From assembly GCA_018400625.1 (NCBI GenBank), contig JAGYMJ010000640.1, positions 1 to 7,531 of the forward strand: a DNA stretch of 7,531 bases, read 5' to 3'. The notes beneath the pieces were generated by a model. That model did not search any database and had not been told where the DNA came from. It saw nothing but the letters and a program-made list of their open reading frames with translations. Below, piece by piece: positions 1 to 5,748 of the stretch (position 1 is its first letter; every line of letters starts with the position of its first letter). This stretch comes from Planctomycetota bacterium. GTDB taxonomy: Bacteria > Planctomycetota > Brocadiia > SM23-32. A program made the position numbers and the translations under genes.

Positions 1-47
1 CCCTTTAATTCTATCAGAATGTTGAATTGCAATGATGTAGATGTATA

Positions 48-65
48 GGAAAGGCTCTTTCAGCC
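48..65 (-). terminator. Possible weak terminator of tRNA-Arg
   Basis: On the minus strand, about 10 bases past the tRNA 3' end, GGCT (65-62) and AGCC (56-53) can pair around a GAAAG loop, followed by TTTCC. The stem is only 4 bp and the T run is short, so this is a weak candidate chosen mainly for its position. Confidence 0.3.
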
Positions 66-74
66 GGATAAGTT

Positions 75-150
75 TGGCACGCCGGGCAGGACTCGAACCT
101 GCGACCGTCGGATTAGAAATCCGATGCTCTGTCCACTGAGCTACCGGCGC
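75..150 (-). tRNA. tRNA-Arg (anticodon TCT)
   Basis: The minus strand folds into a full 76-nt cloverleaf. The acceptor stem pairs GCGCCGG with CCGGCGT, so six pairs are Watson-Crick and the terminal G1-U72 is a wobble. The D arm is GCTC/GAGC. The anticodon stem TCGGA/TCCGA closes the loop TTTCTAA, giving anticodon TCT, which reads AGA/AGG arginine codons. The variable loop is 5 nt, and the T arm GCAGG/CCTGC has the standard TTCGAGT loop. The discriminator is G and the CCA tail is encoded at 77-75. All invariant features look intact. Its transcript runs leftward, away from the neighbouring ybjQ-like gene. Confidence 0.96.
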
Positions 151-169
151 ACCGTATAGTGGGAAGATA

Positions 170-198
170 CGTATATGCACTTATACTTCGGCACTGAA
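170..198 (-). promoter_or_regulatory. Candidate promoter of tRNA-Arg
   Basis: On the minus strand TTCAGT (198-193) and TATACG (175-170) are separated by exactly 17 bases, and the tRNA begins about 20 bases further on. Each box matches the sigma-70 consensus only partly (3/6 and 4/6), so the call rests mostly on spacing and position. Nothing else is apparent between the tRNA and the next gene's promoter at 322. Confidence 0.3.
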
Positions 199-321
199 AG
201 AACGGGTATTTATGGCCTCCAAACACCGTTGTAAGCAGGAACACCATGCTCCCAGCAAACCGAACAATGAAAAATAATGATAACATAAATGCACCACTTA
301 ATCAATTATACGTTCTGTTAT

Positions 322-354
322 TTGACATAAATCGAATTCCGGATAATATATAAT
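322..354 (+). promoter_or_regulatory. Candidate sigma-70 promoter of the ybjQ-like gene
   Basis: A perfect -35 box TTGACA lies at 322-327 in very AT-rich DNA. The -10 is ambiguous. A perfect TATAAT at 349-354 sits 21 bases downstream, which is long, and GATAAT at 342-347 is 14 bases downstream, which is short. Weaker AT-rich hexamers fall at 16-17 bases. The start codon is 46 bases past 354, leaving a short leader. Confidence 0.5.
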
Positions 355-399
355 TAGTGAATCTTTCTACAATTATAATTTTTCCAAGGGGAAAATATC

Positions 400-723
400 A
401 TGCTGATAACAACCACACCTATCATTGAAGGGAAAAATATCGTCGAATACAAGGGACTGATCACCGCACGCAATACAAGAGCCGTTAACATATTCCGGGA
501 TATATTTACATCTATCCGAGATGTTTTCGGTGGGCGCTCGGGCTCTTATGAAAAAGTCATGGCTGCAATGACAAAAGAAATGGAAGATGAGCTTCTATCA
601 CAAGCCCAACAACTCGGAGCCAATGCGATTATCGGATTTCGGCTGGATTATGAAAACATAAGTTCCAAAGGCAAGTCCCTGATCATTGTTTACGGGCAAG
701 GAACGGCGGTAGTTTTAAGGTGA
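400..723 (+). CDS. ybjQ: YbjQ / UPF0145 family protein
   Basis: This is a complete 107-residue protein, the usual length of the YbjQ (UPF0145, DUF74) family. Family members are small soluble proteins forming oligomeric beta-barrel-like assemblies; they are often labelled 'heavy-metal-binding', but no biochemical role is settled. Family-like stretches are visible in order: an N-terminal TTTP...IVEY (4-17), NIFRDIF (30-36), GGRSGSYE (44-51), GANAIIGFRLDYE (73-85) and the terminal GTAV (101-104). The ATG at 400 follows a good ribosome binding site, AAGGGGAAA at 386-394. The gene stands alone on the plus strand and converges on the ketosynthase gene, so it is probably unrelated to the biosynthetic locus. 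The match is to the family; strict orthology to E. coli YbjQ is inferred. Confidence 0.93.
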   Translation: MLITTTPIIEGKNIVEYKGLITARNTRAVNIFRDIFTSIRDVFGGRSGSYEKVMAAMTKEMEDELLSQAQQLGANAIIGFRLDYENISSKGKSLIIVYGQGTAVVLR

Positions 724-752
724 GACAAAAGGCTGATTGTGCCTGGAGATCT

Positions 753-769
753 GGCCGAAAAGGCTTTTT
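753..769 (+). terminator. Possible short terminator after the ybjQ-like gene
   Basis: About 30 bases past the ybjQ-like stop codon, GCC (754-756) pairs with GGC (762-764) around GAAAA, with a G-U pair possible outside, and TTTTT follows at 765-769. The stem is very short. AAAAGGCT is also repeated directly at 727-734 and 758-765. It is the only T-tailed hairpin seen between the convergent genes. Confidence 0.3.
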
Positions 770-776
770 GCGTTCA

Positions 777-903
777 ACGGGGATAAACAAGAATCCCCGT
801 CAGAGGACGGCACGCCGTCCACCCCGGAGCTTACCGTCCAAAACCAGGTTCCGTCGAAAGAACGCTTCACCGTGGGGGGCCGTCCCCTAATGGGGACTCC
901 GTC
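777..903. repeat. Hairpin- and CCGTC-rich intergenic block
   Basis: This block between two convergent genes has three perfect small inverted repeats: ACGGGGAT/ATCCCCGT (777-784 with 793-800), GGACGGC/GCCGTCC (805-811 with 814-820) and GTCCCC/GGGGAC (882-887 with 892-897). The word CCGTC occurs at 797, 815, 834, 851, 880 and 899, with a near copy CCGTG at 870, so most neighbouring copies are 17-19 bases apart. None of the hairpins has a T run on either strand. It may be a decayed dispersed repeat or a structured 3' region. A minus-strand 69-codon reading frame through it is not convincing as a gene. Confidence 0.5.
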
Positions 904-923
904 GATTGTGGAATGCAAAAACA

Positions 924-2105
924 TTAATGATTTTTTACATTTGCAAAAACCAAAGCCGTATTGTTGCCGCCGAATGCCAGAGAGGTGGACATAGCAGCCT
1001 CAGCACTTAGTTTTTTTCCCCCTGTAACAGGAGCTGCGAACAGGTCCGGATCCGGTTTGCTGCAGCCGACACAACCCGGAATCCATTTCTTCCGGAGACT
1101 CAGTGCGGTAAACGCGGCCTCAATTCCACCTGCTGCGCCCAATGTATGGCCAGTGATCCCTTTAGTGGAAAAATAACACGCCGAAGTGCCAAAAATCTCG
1201 CTAATGACCTTACCCTCCACTCTATCGTTATCCGGTGTAGCTGTTCCATGAGCATTGATGAAAGCAATATCTTTCGGTTGCATGCCTGAGAATCGGAGGG
1301 CGGTTTGAATTGCGATTTTGAGACCGACGCCCTCGGGATGCGGTGCTGTTAAGTGGTGTGAATCGCACGCAGAACCATAGCCGGATAGAGCAACATCAAA
1401 GTTAACGCCCCTGCATCGTGCCGATTCTTGAGTTTCAAGCACCAGTATGCCGGCTCCTTCACCGAGATTCAGGCCGTCCCGATTGCGATCAAACGGCTTG
1501 CATGGTCTTTCGCTCATGATCCCAAGAGAGTGGAAACCACATAATGGGATACGATTGAGTTCATCGGCGCCGCCGGTCACTACCATATCACAGAGCCCGG
1601 CCTGGAGCCAGCACATTGCAGTACCGATAGCGTCTGCCCCCGATGAACAGGCGTTGACTACTGTCGTTTGTGGGCCTTTTAACGCAAAAATTTTGGCTAT
1701 CGTGCTTGCGAGATTTCCATTTAAAAAATCTTTAACCGGCTGCAGGTTGGGAGAGCGGTTTTCCCGATATTGCGTATAAAATTCGAGGTTGTTAAGCTGG
1801 CTGGCAACCGTCGTTCCGAGGCAAACACCTATATTGAGTCCCGGATTTTTTTGAGGGTTTGCGGCATCTTTCAGAGCTTCCTGTACTGCCTGGCAAGTCA
1901 GACCCGCCGTGCGAGAAGTCAAATTGTGAAATCCAGGATCTTTAAAACCCGTCACCTCAAACACGGGAGACTCCAGTTCGGTTTCAAACAGAGTTGTCGG
2001 AGCGGGGGCGGGTATTCCGGTGTCGAAAGAATCCCACGTTACGGCCGCATTGCCGCCGGCCGCAGATACCACACCTAAACCGGATATAATTATAGGGGAG
2101 TGCAT
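924..2105 (-). CDS. FabF-type beta-ketoacyl-ACP synthase (KAS II-like, specialised locus)
   Basis: This 393-residue protein is a complete condensing enzyme. It should extend an acyl chain by decarboxylative Claisen condensation with malonyl-ACP in the cytoplasm. The thiolase fold and catalytic set are intact: Cys153 in NACSSG, His286 in NAHGTATPDND, Lys315 in STKG and His320 in GHTLGAAGG, with the C-terminal GGNN at 379-382. Length is slightly under that of a housekeeping FabF (about 410). The ATG at 2105 is the only possible start: an in-frame TGA lies at 2148-2150 with no ATG, GTG or TTG between, although no good Shine-Dalgarno sequence is visible. It lies 84 bases downstream of the ACP gene and is probably co-transcribed with it. 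The paired ACP, radical SAM and glycosyltransferase genes argue for a secondary lipid or polyketide role rather than bulk fatty acid synthesis; that role is inferred. Confidence 0.93.
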   Translation of the reverse strand: MHSPIIISGLGVVSAAGGNAAVTWDSFDTGIPAPAPTTLFETELESPVFEVTGFKDPGFHNLTSRTAGLTCQAVQEALKDAANPQKNPGLNIGVCLGTTVASQLNNLEFYTQYRENRSPNLQPVKDFLNGNLASTIAKIFALKGPQTTVVNACSSGADAIGTAMCWLQAGLCDMVVTGGADELNRIPLCGFHSLGIMSERPCKPFDRNRDGLNLGEGAGILVLETQESARCRGVNFDVALSGYGSACDSHHLTAPHPEGVGLKIAIQTALRFSGMQPKDIAFINAHGTATPDNDRVEGKVISEIFGTSACYFSTKGITGHTLGAAGGIEAAFTALSLRKKWIPGCVGCSKPDPDLFAAPVTGGKKLSAEAAMSTSLAFGGNNTALVFANVKNH

Positions 2106-2189
2106 TTCAGCGATTATATCGAAAAACGTCTTAAAAAAAGTTTTTGCTCAATGACGGGAAAATGGCGAAGAGTATGCTCACAGTATTCA

Positions 2190-2468
2190 TCATTTTTCGG
2201 TTTCGCTATTTTTAACGACATAATGAGCGAGCGTATTGATGGACTGGAAAATCTCGCGTCCTTTCTGCATATCTTTCACGTCAAGACCATAATTACGTTG
2301 AAGCATCACGACCACTTCAACACCGTCAAGCGAATCCAGTCCGACCCCGTTTTCATCGAAAAGAGGTTCTTCATCGCCGATCTCTTCCGGCTCTATATCC
2401 TCGAGTGAAAGGCTTTCCACCAGCAGTTCTTTAAGTTCTTTTTTGATCTCTTCCAAATTTTTATTCAT
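2190..2468 (-). CDS. Acyl carrier protein (phosphopantetheine-binding)
   Basis: This is a small acidic carrier protein, 92 residues from the chosen start. Its phosphopantetheine attachment site is the serine of GLDSLDGVEV, residue 46 here, followed by the helix II region VVVMLQRNYGL. It would carry the growing acyl chain for the adjacent ketosynthase. Three starts are possible: TTG at 2483, ATG at 2474 and ATG at 2468. I chose 2468 because GGGA lies 9 bases upstream of it. In addition, the candidate promoter at 2499-2527 would start transcription only some 10 bases before the TTG. The N-terminal helix NLEEIKKELKELLVESL begins right after this methionine. The lysine- and glutamate-rich first helix and the 92-97 residue length make it longer than a housekeeping AcpP (about 77), as is common for specialised-metabolism ACPs. 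Confidence 0.9.
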   Translation of the reverse strand: MNKNLEEIKKELKELLVESLSLEDIEPEEIGDEEPLFDENGVGLDSLDGVEVVVMLQRNYGLDVKDMQKGREIFQSINTLAHYVVKNSETEK

Positions 2469-2498
2469 GGTCATCGTTCCCAATAAGGAAATTGAGTT

Positions 2499-2527
2499 AA
2501 TATAATTTTTTGTAGATATTCAGTGAA
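2499..2527 (-). promoter_or_regulatory. Candidate promoter of the ACP-ketosynthase unit
   Basis: On the minus strand TTCACT (2527-2522, 4/6 to the -35 consensus) and TATATT (2504-2499, 5/6 to the -10) are separated by exactly 17 bases. Transcription would begin near 2492, leaving a leader of about 25 bases before the ATG at 2468. The -35 box is only 16 bases from the left end of the large inverted repeat. If used, this promoter lets the ACP and ketosynthase be expressed independently of the radical SAM genes upstream. Confidence 0.5.
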
Positions 2528-2543
2528 TCACGTCCCACTTGAT

Positions 2544-2792
2544 CACCACCGTGCCCTGTGCCGGTGGGGGGATGATTAACCACTACGTGCCCTCGTCCCA
2601 TAAACTCCGCCGCTGATCCGCCCGGCCCGCTCCTCCGGCTCTTGCTCTCAGGCGGCAGGGACGCGTCAACCATCCTCTCATTCCTCCGAACAAGAGCCAG
2701 AGGAGCGGGCCGGGCGGATCAGCGACTGCGGTCGTAACATTTCAAGTACGTAGTCGTTAATCATCCCCCCACCGGCACAGGGCACGGTGGTG
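2544..2792. repeat. 249-bp imperfect giant inverted repeat (MITE-like or structured element)
   Basis: The two arms are near-complementary over about 100 bases each. The outer blocks 2544-2580 and 2756-2792 match perfectly over 37 bp. A 7-bp block pairs 2582-2588 with 2748-2754. An asymmetric non-matching zone follows (2589-2610 versus 2725-2747). The inner blocks 2611-2634 and 2701-2724 match perfectly over 24 bp. After one more pair and a mismatch, 2637-2644 pairs with 2691-2698. The unpaired centre is 2645-2690. Each outer arm also contains its own CCACCG/CGGTGG hairpin (left arm 2546-2551 with 2562-2567). No T run follows on either strand, so it is not a normal intrinsic terminator, and no clear target-site duplication flanks it. 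It has no plausible coding frame. A non-autonomous mobile element is one reading; a strong RNA or cruciform structure between two operons is another. Confidence 0.85.
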
Positions 2793-2856
2793 GAACAACG
2801 CGGTTCATTGAGGATTTACGATTTTTTTTATTGCTGTTAGGCCGTTTAATATAATC

Positions 2857-2880
2857 ACATCGACATTTTTTTGTCGATGT
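2857..2880. other. Perfect 9-bp hairpin with an all-T loop
   Basis: ACATCGACA (2857-2865) is the exact reverse complement of TGTCGATGT (2872-2880), with six Ts (2866-2871) between them. The T run is inside the loop rather than after the stem, and neither strand has a T tract immediately downstream, so a standard intrinsic terminator does not fit. An operator or an RNA structure in a long leader is possible. Confidence 0.5.
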
Positions 2881-2958
2881 ACGAAAAAAGTCATGTTTAA
2901 ACAATTCCGACGGGAACCGGAAATTCAAATCGTCCTGAGAAATCTCGAAATCGGCCGG

Positions 2959-3022
2959 TTTGGAATTTTGGAATTGTCATTTGTAATTTATTTGGAACTT
3001 GAGATTTTGAATTTGTGATTTT
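2959..3022. repeat. AT-rich degenerate TTTGGAATT-like repeat
   Basis: The stretch is built from loosely repeated words such as TTTGGAATT, TTGTAATTT, TTTGGAACTT and TTTGAATTTG, and contains almost no C. It resembles decayed low-complexity intergenic repeats. I see no gene or defined site in it. Confidence 0.4.
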
Positions 3023-3056
3023 CTGGGCGTTACACGGTACTGTGCCGAAAGCGTCC

Positions 3057-3084
3057 CATTTTCAGAGCGCAGTCTCTGAAAATG
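3057..3084. other. Perfect 11-bp hairpin downstream of the glycosyltransferase gene
   Basis: CATTTTCAGAG (3057-3067) is the exact reverse complement of CTCTGAAAATG (3074-3084), with the loop CGCAGT. It lies about 48 bases past the glycosyltransferase stop codon. It could mark the end of that transcript or protect it from 3' exonucleases. There is no T tail on the minus strand (GGGACG follows), so it is not a textbook terminator. Confidence 0.5.
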
Positions 3085-3131
3085 CGCAGGCACTTATCAC
3101 GCACACAAATAACTTGTCTTTCCAAGGAATC

Positions 3132-4304
3132 TCAGCGGCATTTTCCCCCAAAATTCAGTCGATGTTCCAACATTTTTGCAACGGCAAATATGATGACTGC
3201 ACTGATACTGGCCAATACCGGAGCTACCACAAGAGAGCCGGCTATCCAATCAAGGAAACGCTGAAAAGGTTCTTTCCCGAGTTCTCGAAATGAAGTCTGA
3301 GTAATAACATGGCCGTTCCGTATAAAATACCCGACGGCAATACATACCCCTGGGACTATTGGCGGCATACATATGTTTTGAATGGATAGAGCCATGATCC
3401 TGTTCAATCGCAACCTCATCGTTACGAACAGCACTGTTATCATATGAAAACCGATCAGCGGCAAAGCGCCCAGAAAAACCCCCGTCCATGCCGCTGCCGC
3501 CAGACCAAGAGGTGAACTGTTCTCCAGCAGCAGCCGTTTGAGAACCCGTACCGGATGACGAAAGAACTCGGTGGGAGAAAATTCGCGCGGCACAAGGCGT
3601 TTAAAAGGCAAAGGCAGCATCCGGCGTCCGAGCAGACGGCAATGAGTCAGCGATATGCGCAGATTGTCAACGAAAGGCCGAAAGCTGGAAACTCTTTGCC
3701 CCGGGGCTTCATAACGCACTTTTACCGGTATTGATTTGATTTCCAAGCCTGCCCATGCGGCACGCGCCAGAACCTCTATCTCGAAATCGTAATGACTGCA
3801 CCGCAGCGCAAGATTTATAATGTGCTGGACGGGATAGGCCCGGAATCCACTCTGAGTATCTTTGACGGGCCGGCCGGTTTCCAATCTCACCCAGAAATCG
3901 GAGAACTTCAAGCCAAATCGGCTATGTCGCGGCATGTTTCCGATGATATCCTCTCGGGCGCCAATAATGACCGCATCATTATTCAGCTCAGAAATAAAAC
4001 GCGGGATATCTTCAGGAAAATGCTGCCCATCGCCGTCAATTGTTATAGCAAAAGAGGCTCCCCGCACGGCGGTATATTCAAAACCGCTTTGGAGAGCTGC
4101 GCCTTTGCCCCGGTTCTTCTCGTGGCGCTGCACATGGATGTCTCTGTCCGAAAACATCTGACGCAAATCAGCATCCGTACTGCCATCATCCACGACAAGT
4201 ACGTTGTCAATATGTTTTCGGCTTTCAGTAGCCACCGATTCAACCGTTGCAGCATTATTATAAACCGGGATAATACACCATATGTCTTCATCAGATAGCA
4301 TCAT
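3132..4304 (-). CDS. Family 2 glycosyltransferase with C-terminal DUF2062 membrane domain
   Basis: This 390-residue protein joins two domains. Residues 9-230 form a GT-A glycosyltransferase of the GT2 (DPM1/DPG-synthase-like) type, with IPVYNN (12-17), VVDDGSTD (37-44), the DxD-type metal and sugar-nucleotide motif DGDGQH (90-95) and DTQSGFRAYP (149-158). Residues from about 245 to 390 match DUF2062 in style, with hydrophobic segments near 266-294, 308-328 and 354-377 and the motif GVFLGALPLIGF. The enzyme probably moves a sugar from a nucleotide donor to a membrane lipid acceptor at the inner membrane face; donor and acceptor cannot be told. The start has two adjacent ATGs (4304 and 4301) and no good ribosome binding site. 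It begins 83 bases after the radical SAM gene. It is probably the last gene of that operon and may act on the lipid product of the locus. Confidence 0.9.
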   Translation of the reverse strand: MMLSDEDIWCIIPVYNNAATVESVATESRKHIDNVLVVDDGSTDADLRQMFSDRDIHVQRHEKNRGKGAALQSGFEYTAVRGASFAITIDGDGQHFPEDIPRFISELNNDAVIIGAREDIIGNMPRHSRFGLKFSDFWVRLETGRPVKDTQSGFRAYPVQHIINLALRCSHYDFEIEVLARAAWAGLEIKSIPVKVRYEAPGQRVSSFRPFVDNLRISLTHCRLLGRRMLPLPFKRLVPREFSPTEFFRHPVRVLKRLLLENSSPLGLAAAAWTGVFLGALPLIGFHMITVLFVTMRLRLNRIMALSIQNICMPPIVPGVCIAVGYFIRNGHVITQTSFRELGKEPFQRFLDWIAGSLVVAPVLASISAVIIFAVAKMLEHRLNFGGKCR

Positions 4305-4387
4305 AAAGGTGCTGCAGATTGAATGGGCTCAATTCTTGATTTGGGCTTTCCACTCCGGCTGCGGGACCGATTCCCCAAAGAGGGAGG

Positions 4388-5746
4388 TTATGGCCCGGAC
4401 TGGGCCGGCTTTCCTCCTCCCAGCAAATCCCAAAGCGATCCGCTATGCCCCAATTTATGGAGAAGTTGCAATTTATCATCAAGTATATCCGGGGGAAACA
4501 GCACATGCCGTATGGGCTTAAAAGCCCTGGTCAGAGTCTTTTCAAGCCAGTCCCGATCAACCTCCGGCGAAATGTAATAGGCCGGCTGGATGAGATCATC
4601 TTCTTCAGACAGAAATTTTTCTCGCAAGGCAATATCATACAATTCCGTATCCGGGAGGATTCGGATCCCCATGAATACGAACGCCGCAGAGCATGACAGG
4701 GCTTTGATGTTTTCAATGCCTTCCAGAACGGTCGATTTGGTCTCACCCGGCCCGCCGAACATGAAATAATGGGCTGCAGCAATATCAGCCTCACGGAATA
4801 TGTCATTAGCGCGCACAACATCTTGCCAGGTGAACGATTTTCGTTGTCCCTTCAGTGTGGTATTACATGCCGCATCAGAACCTAACTCCGCTGCCTGAAG
4901 TCCTGTCTCTGCCATTAAATCTACGTTTTGAGGAGTGATTCCGGACGGCTTGAAGAAGGCCGACCATTTAATGTTCACGTTTCGGGTTTTCATCCGATGC
5001 AGAACGTCGAGAAAAGAGCCTGCATCGTCATTGAAAACAGAATCGGTGAAAAAGAGATAGTTAGCTCCATGGCTTTCTTTCAGATCCTTTATATCCTGTA
5101 CAACATGTTCAGGGTCACGGGCCCGTATATAAGGGCCCTCAAGTGCAGGATAGGAACAATAAACACAATGGAGCGGACAGCCGCGTTTGGTTTGGACCGA
5201 GGCGATGCTGCCGCTTTCGAGATAAGTCGCCATCAATTCTTCATCGTAGAGTGCAGACGGGATCGCTTCCGGTCCGAGCCGGTCGTTCCCATACATGACC
5301 TTACCGACCGGCGGCCACTCCCCTCTTTCTCCCCTCTTCAGCAGTCGTACAAAGACCCTTTCACCCTCGCCGACAACTCCGTAATCCGCCTCAGTTATTC
5401 TCATAATAGCCTGTGGCAGTATAGAGAAGGCTGGACCACCGAGCACAACTTTTGCTGCACTGTGGGCCCGTACGCAGTCAACTATATCCCTTACCTGATC
5501 GATATAGCGTTCTTCATGCATCATATTTACATTATCAATATTTCGAACTGATATACCGACTACATCCGGCTTACCAACGGATAGAGTGTGTTTCAAAGCA
5601 TTAAATGGTTGGCCGGCCTGCATAAAGTCAAAGACGTTAACGCAATGACCGGCGTTGTGGGCAGCCGAAGCAATCATGCTCATCCCGAGCGGATATACAG
5701 GATAGGGGGAAGAAGCGGTATTCGATGATACAAGGAGTATGTTCAT
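4388..5746 (-). CDS. B12-binding-type radical SAM protein (copy 1)
   Basis: This 452-residue protein has an N-terminal Rossmann-like cobalamin-binding-type domain (about 1-140: MNILLVSSN, PLGMSMIASAA, VVGISVRN, VVLGGPAFS, VVGEGE). A radical SAM barrel follows, with the 4Fe-4S motif CPLHCVYC (Cys190, Cys194, Cys197) and GGPGET (331-336) as an SAM-contact region. Such enzymes cleave SAM to a 5'-deoxyadenosyl radical, and many methylate unreactive carbons or rearrange skeletons. The usual cobalamin motif DxHxxG appears as DFMQAG (40-45), with Met replacing the axial-ligand His, so cobalamin would bind without that His or not at all. The ATG at 5746 comes 2 bases after the stop of the upstream radical SAM gene and follows a weak AGAGAA, which suggests translational coupling. 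It resembles lipid-biosynthesis B12/radical SAM proteins reported near ladderane-type clusters; the substrate is unknown. Confidence 0.9.
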   Translation of the reverse strand: MNILLVSSNTASSPYPVYPLGMSMIASAAHNAGHCVNVFDFMQAGQPFNALKHTLSVGKPDVVGISVRNIDNVNMMHEERYIDQVRDIVDCVRAHSAAKVVLGGPAFSILPQAIMRITEADYGVVGEGERVFVRLLKRGERGEWPPVGKVMYGNDRLGPEAIPSALYDEELMATYLESGSIASVQTKRGCPLHCVYCSYPALEGPYIRARDPEHVVQDIKDLKESHGANYLFFTDSVFNDDAGSFLDVLHRMKTRNVNIKWSAFFKPSGITPQNVDLMAETGLQAAELGSDAACNTTLKGQRKSFTWQDVVRANDIFREADIAAAHYFMFGGPGETKSTVLEGIENIKALSCSAAFVFMGIRILPDTELYDIALREKFLSEEDDLIQPAYYISPEVDRDWLEKTLTRAFKPIRHVLFPPDILDDKLQLLHKLGHSGSLWDLLGGGKPAQSGP

Positions 5747-5748
5747 AG

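Larger units (their letters stand above)
2793..3131. other. Gene-free spacer with hairpins and AT-rich repeat
   Basis: No credible gene lies here on either strand. The stretch contains a 9-bp hairpin at 2857-2880, a perfect 10-bp palindrome TGTTTAAACA at 2894-2903, an AT-rich degenerate repeat at 2959-3022 and an 11-bp hairpin at 3057-3084. Together with the giant inverted repeat it separates the glycosyltransferase gene from the ACP gene, so the six minus-strand genes may form two transcription units rather than one. Confidence 0.6.

Noticed and set aside
75..400. tRNA-Arg as the attachment site of an integrated element
   Set aside because: No integrase gene and no partial copy of the tRNA 3' end was seen elsewhere in the window.
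715..924. Minus-strand 69-codon frame whose ATG overlaps the ketosynthase stop codon
   Set aside because: It has no ribosome binding site, no recognisable domain, and a composition dictated by the CCGTC/hairpin repeats; the TAATG overlap alone is not enough.
2469..2483. Extended ACP start at a TTG (2483)
   Set aside because: A start at ATG 2468 has a better-spaced GGGA and a more normal N terminus, and the candidate transcription start near 2492 leaves almost no leader for the TTG.
2544..2792. The large inverted repeat as an intrinsic terminator or a CRISPR array
   Set aside because: It has no T run on either side, and its two arms are inverted rather than being regularly spaced direct repeats with spacers.
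3015..3293. Plus-strand 92-codon frame
   Set aside because: It spans the 11-bp hairpin and then runs antisense through the glycosyltransferase gene, with no protein-family features and no ribosome binding site.
3792..4298. Plus-strand 168-codon frame
   Set aside because: It is antisense to the glycosyltransferase domain, which has all its expected motifs.
4928..5551. Plus-strand 207-codon frame
   Set aside because: It is entirely antisense to the radical SAM gene at 4388-5746, whose motifs are clear; the plus-strand translation shows no domain.
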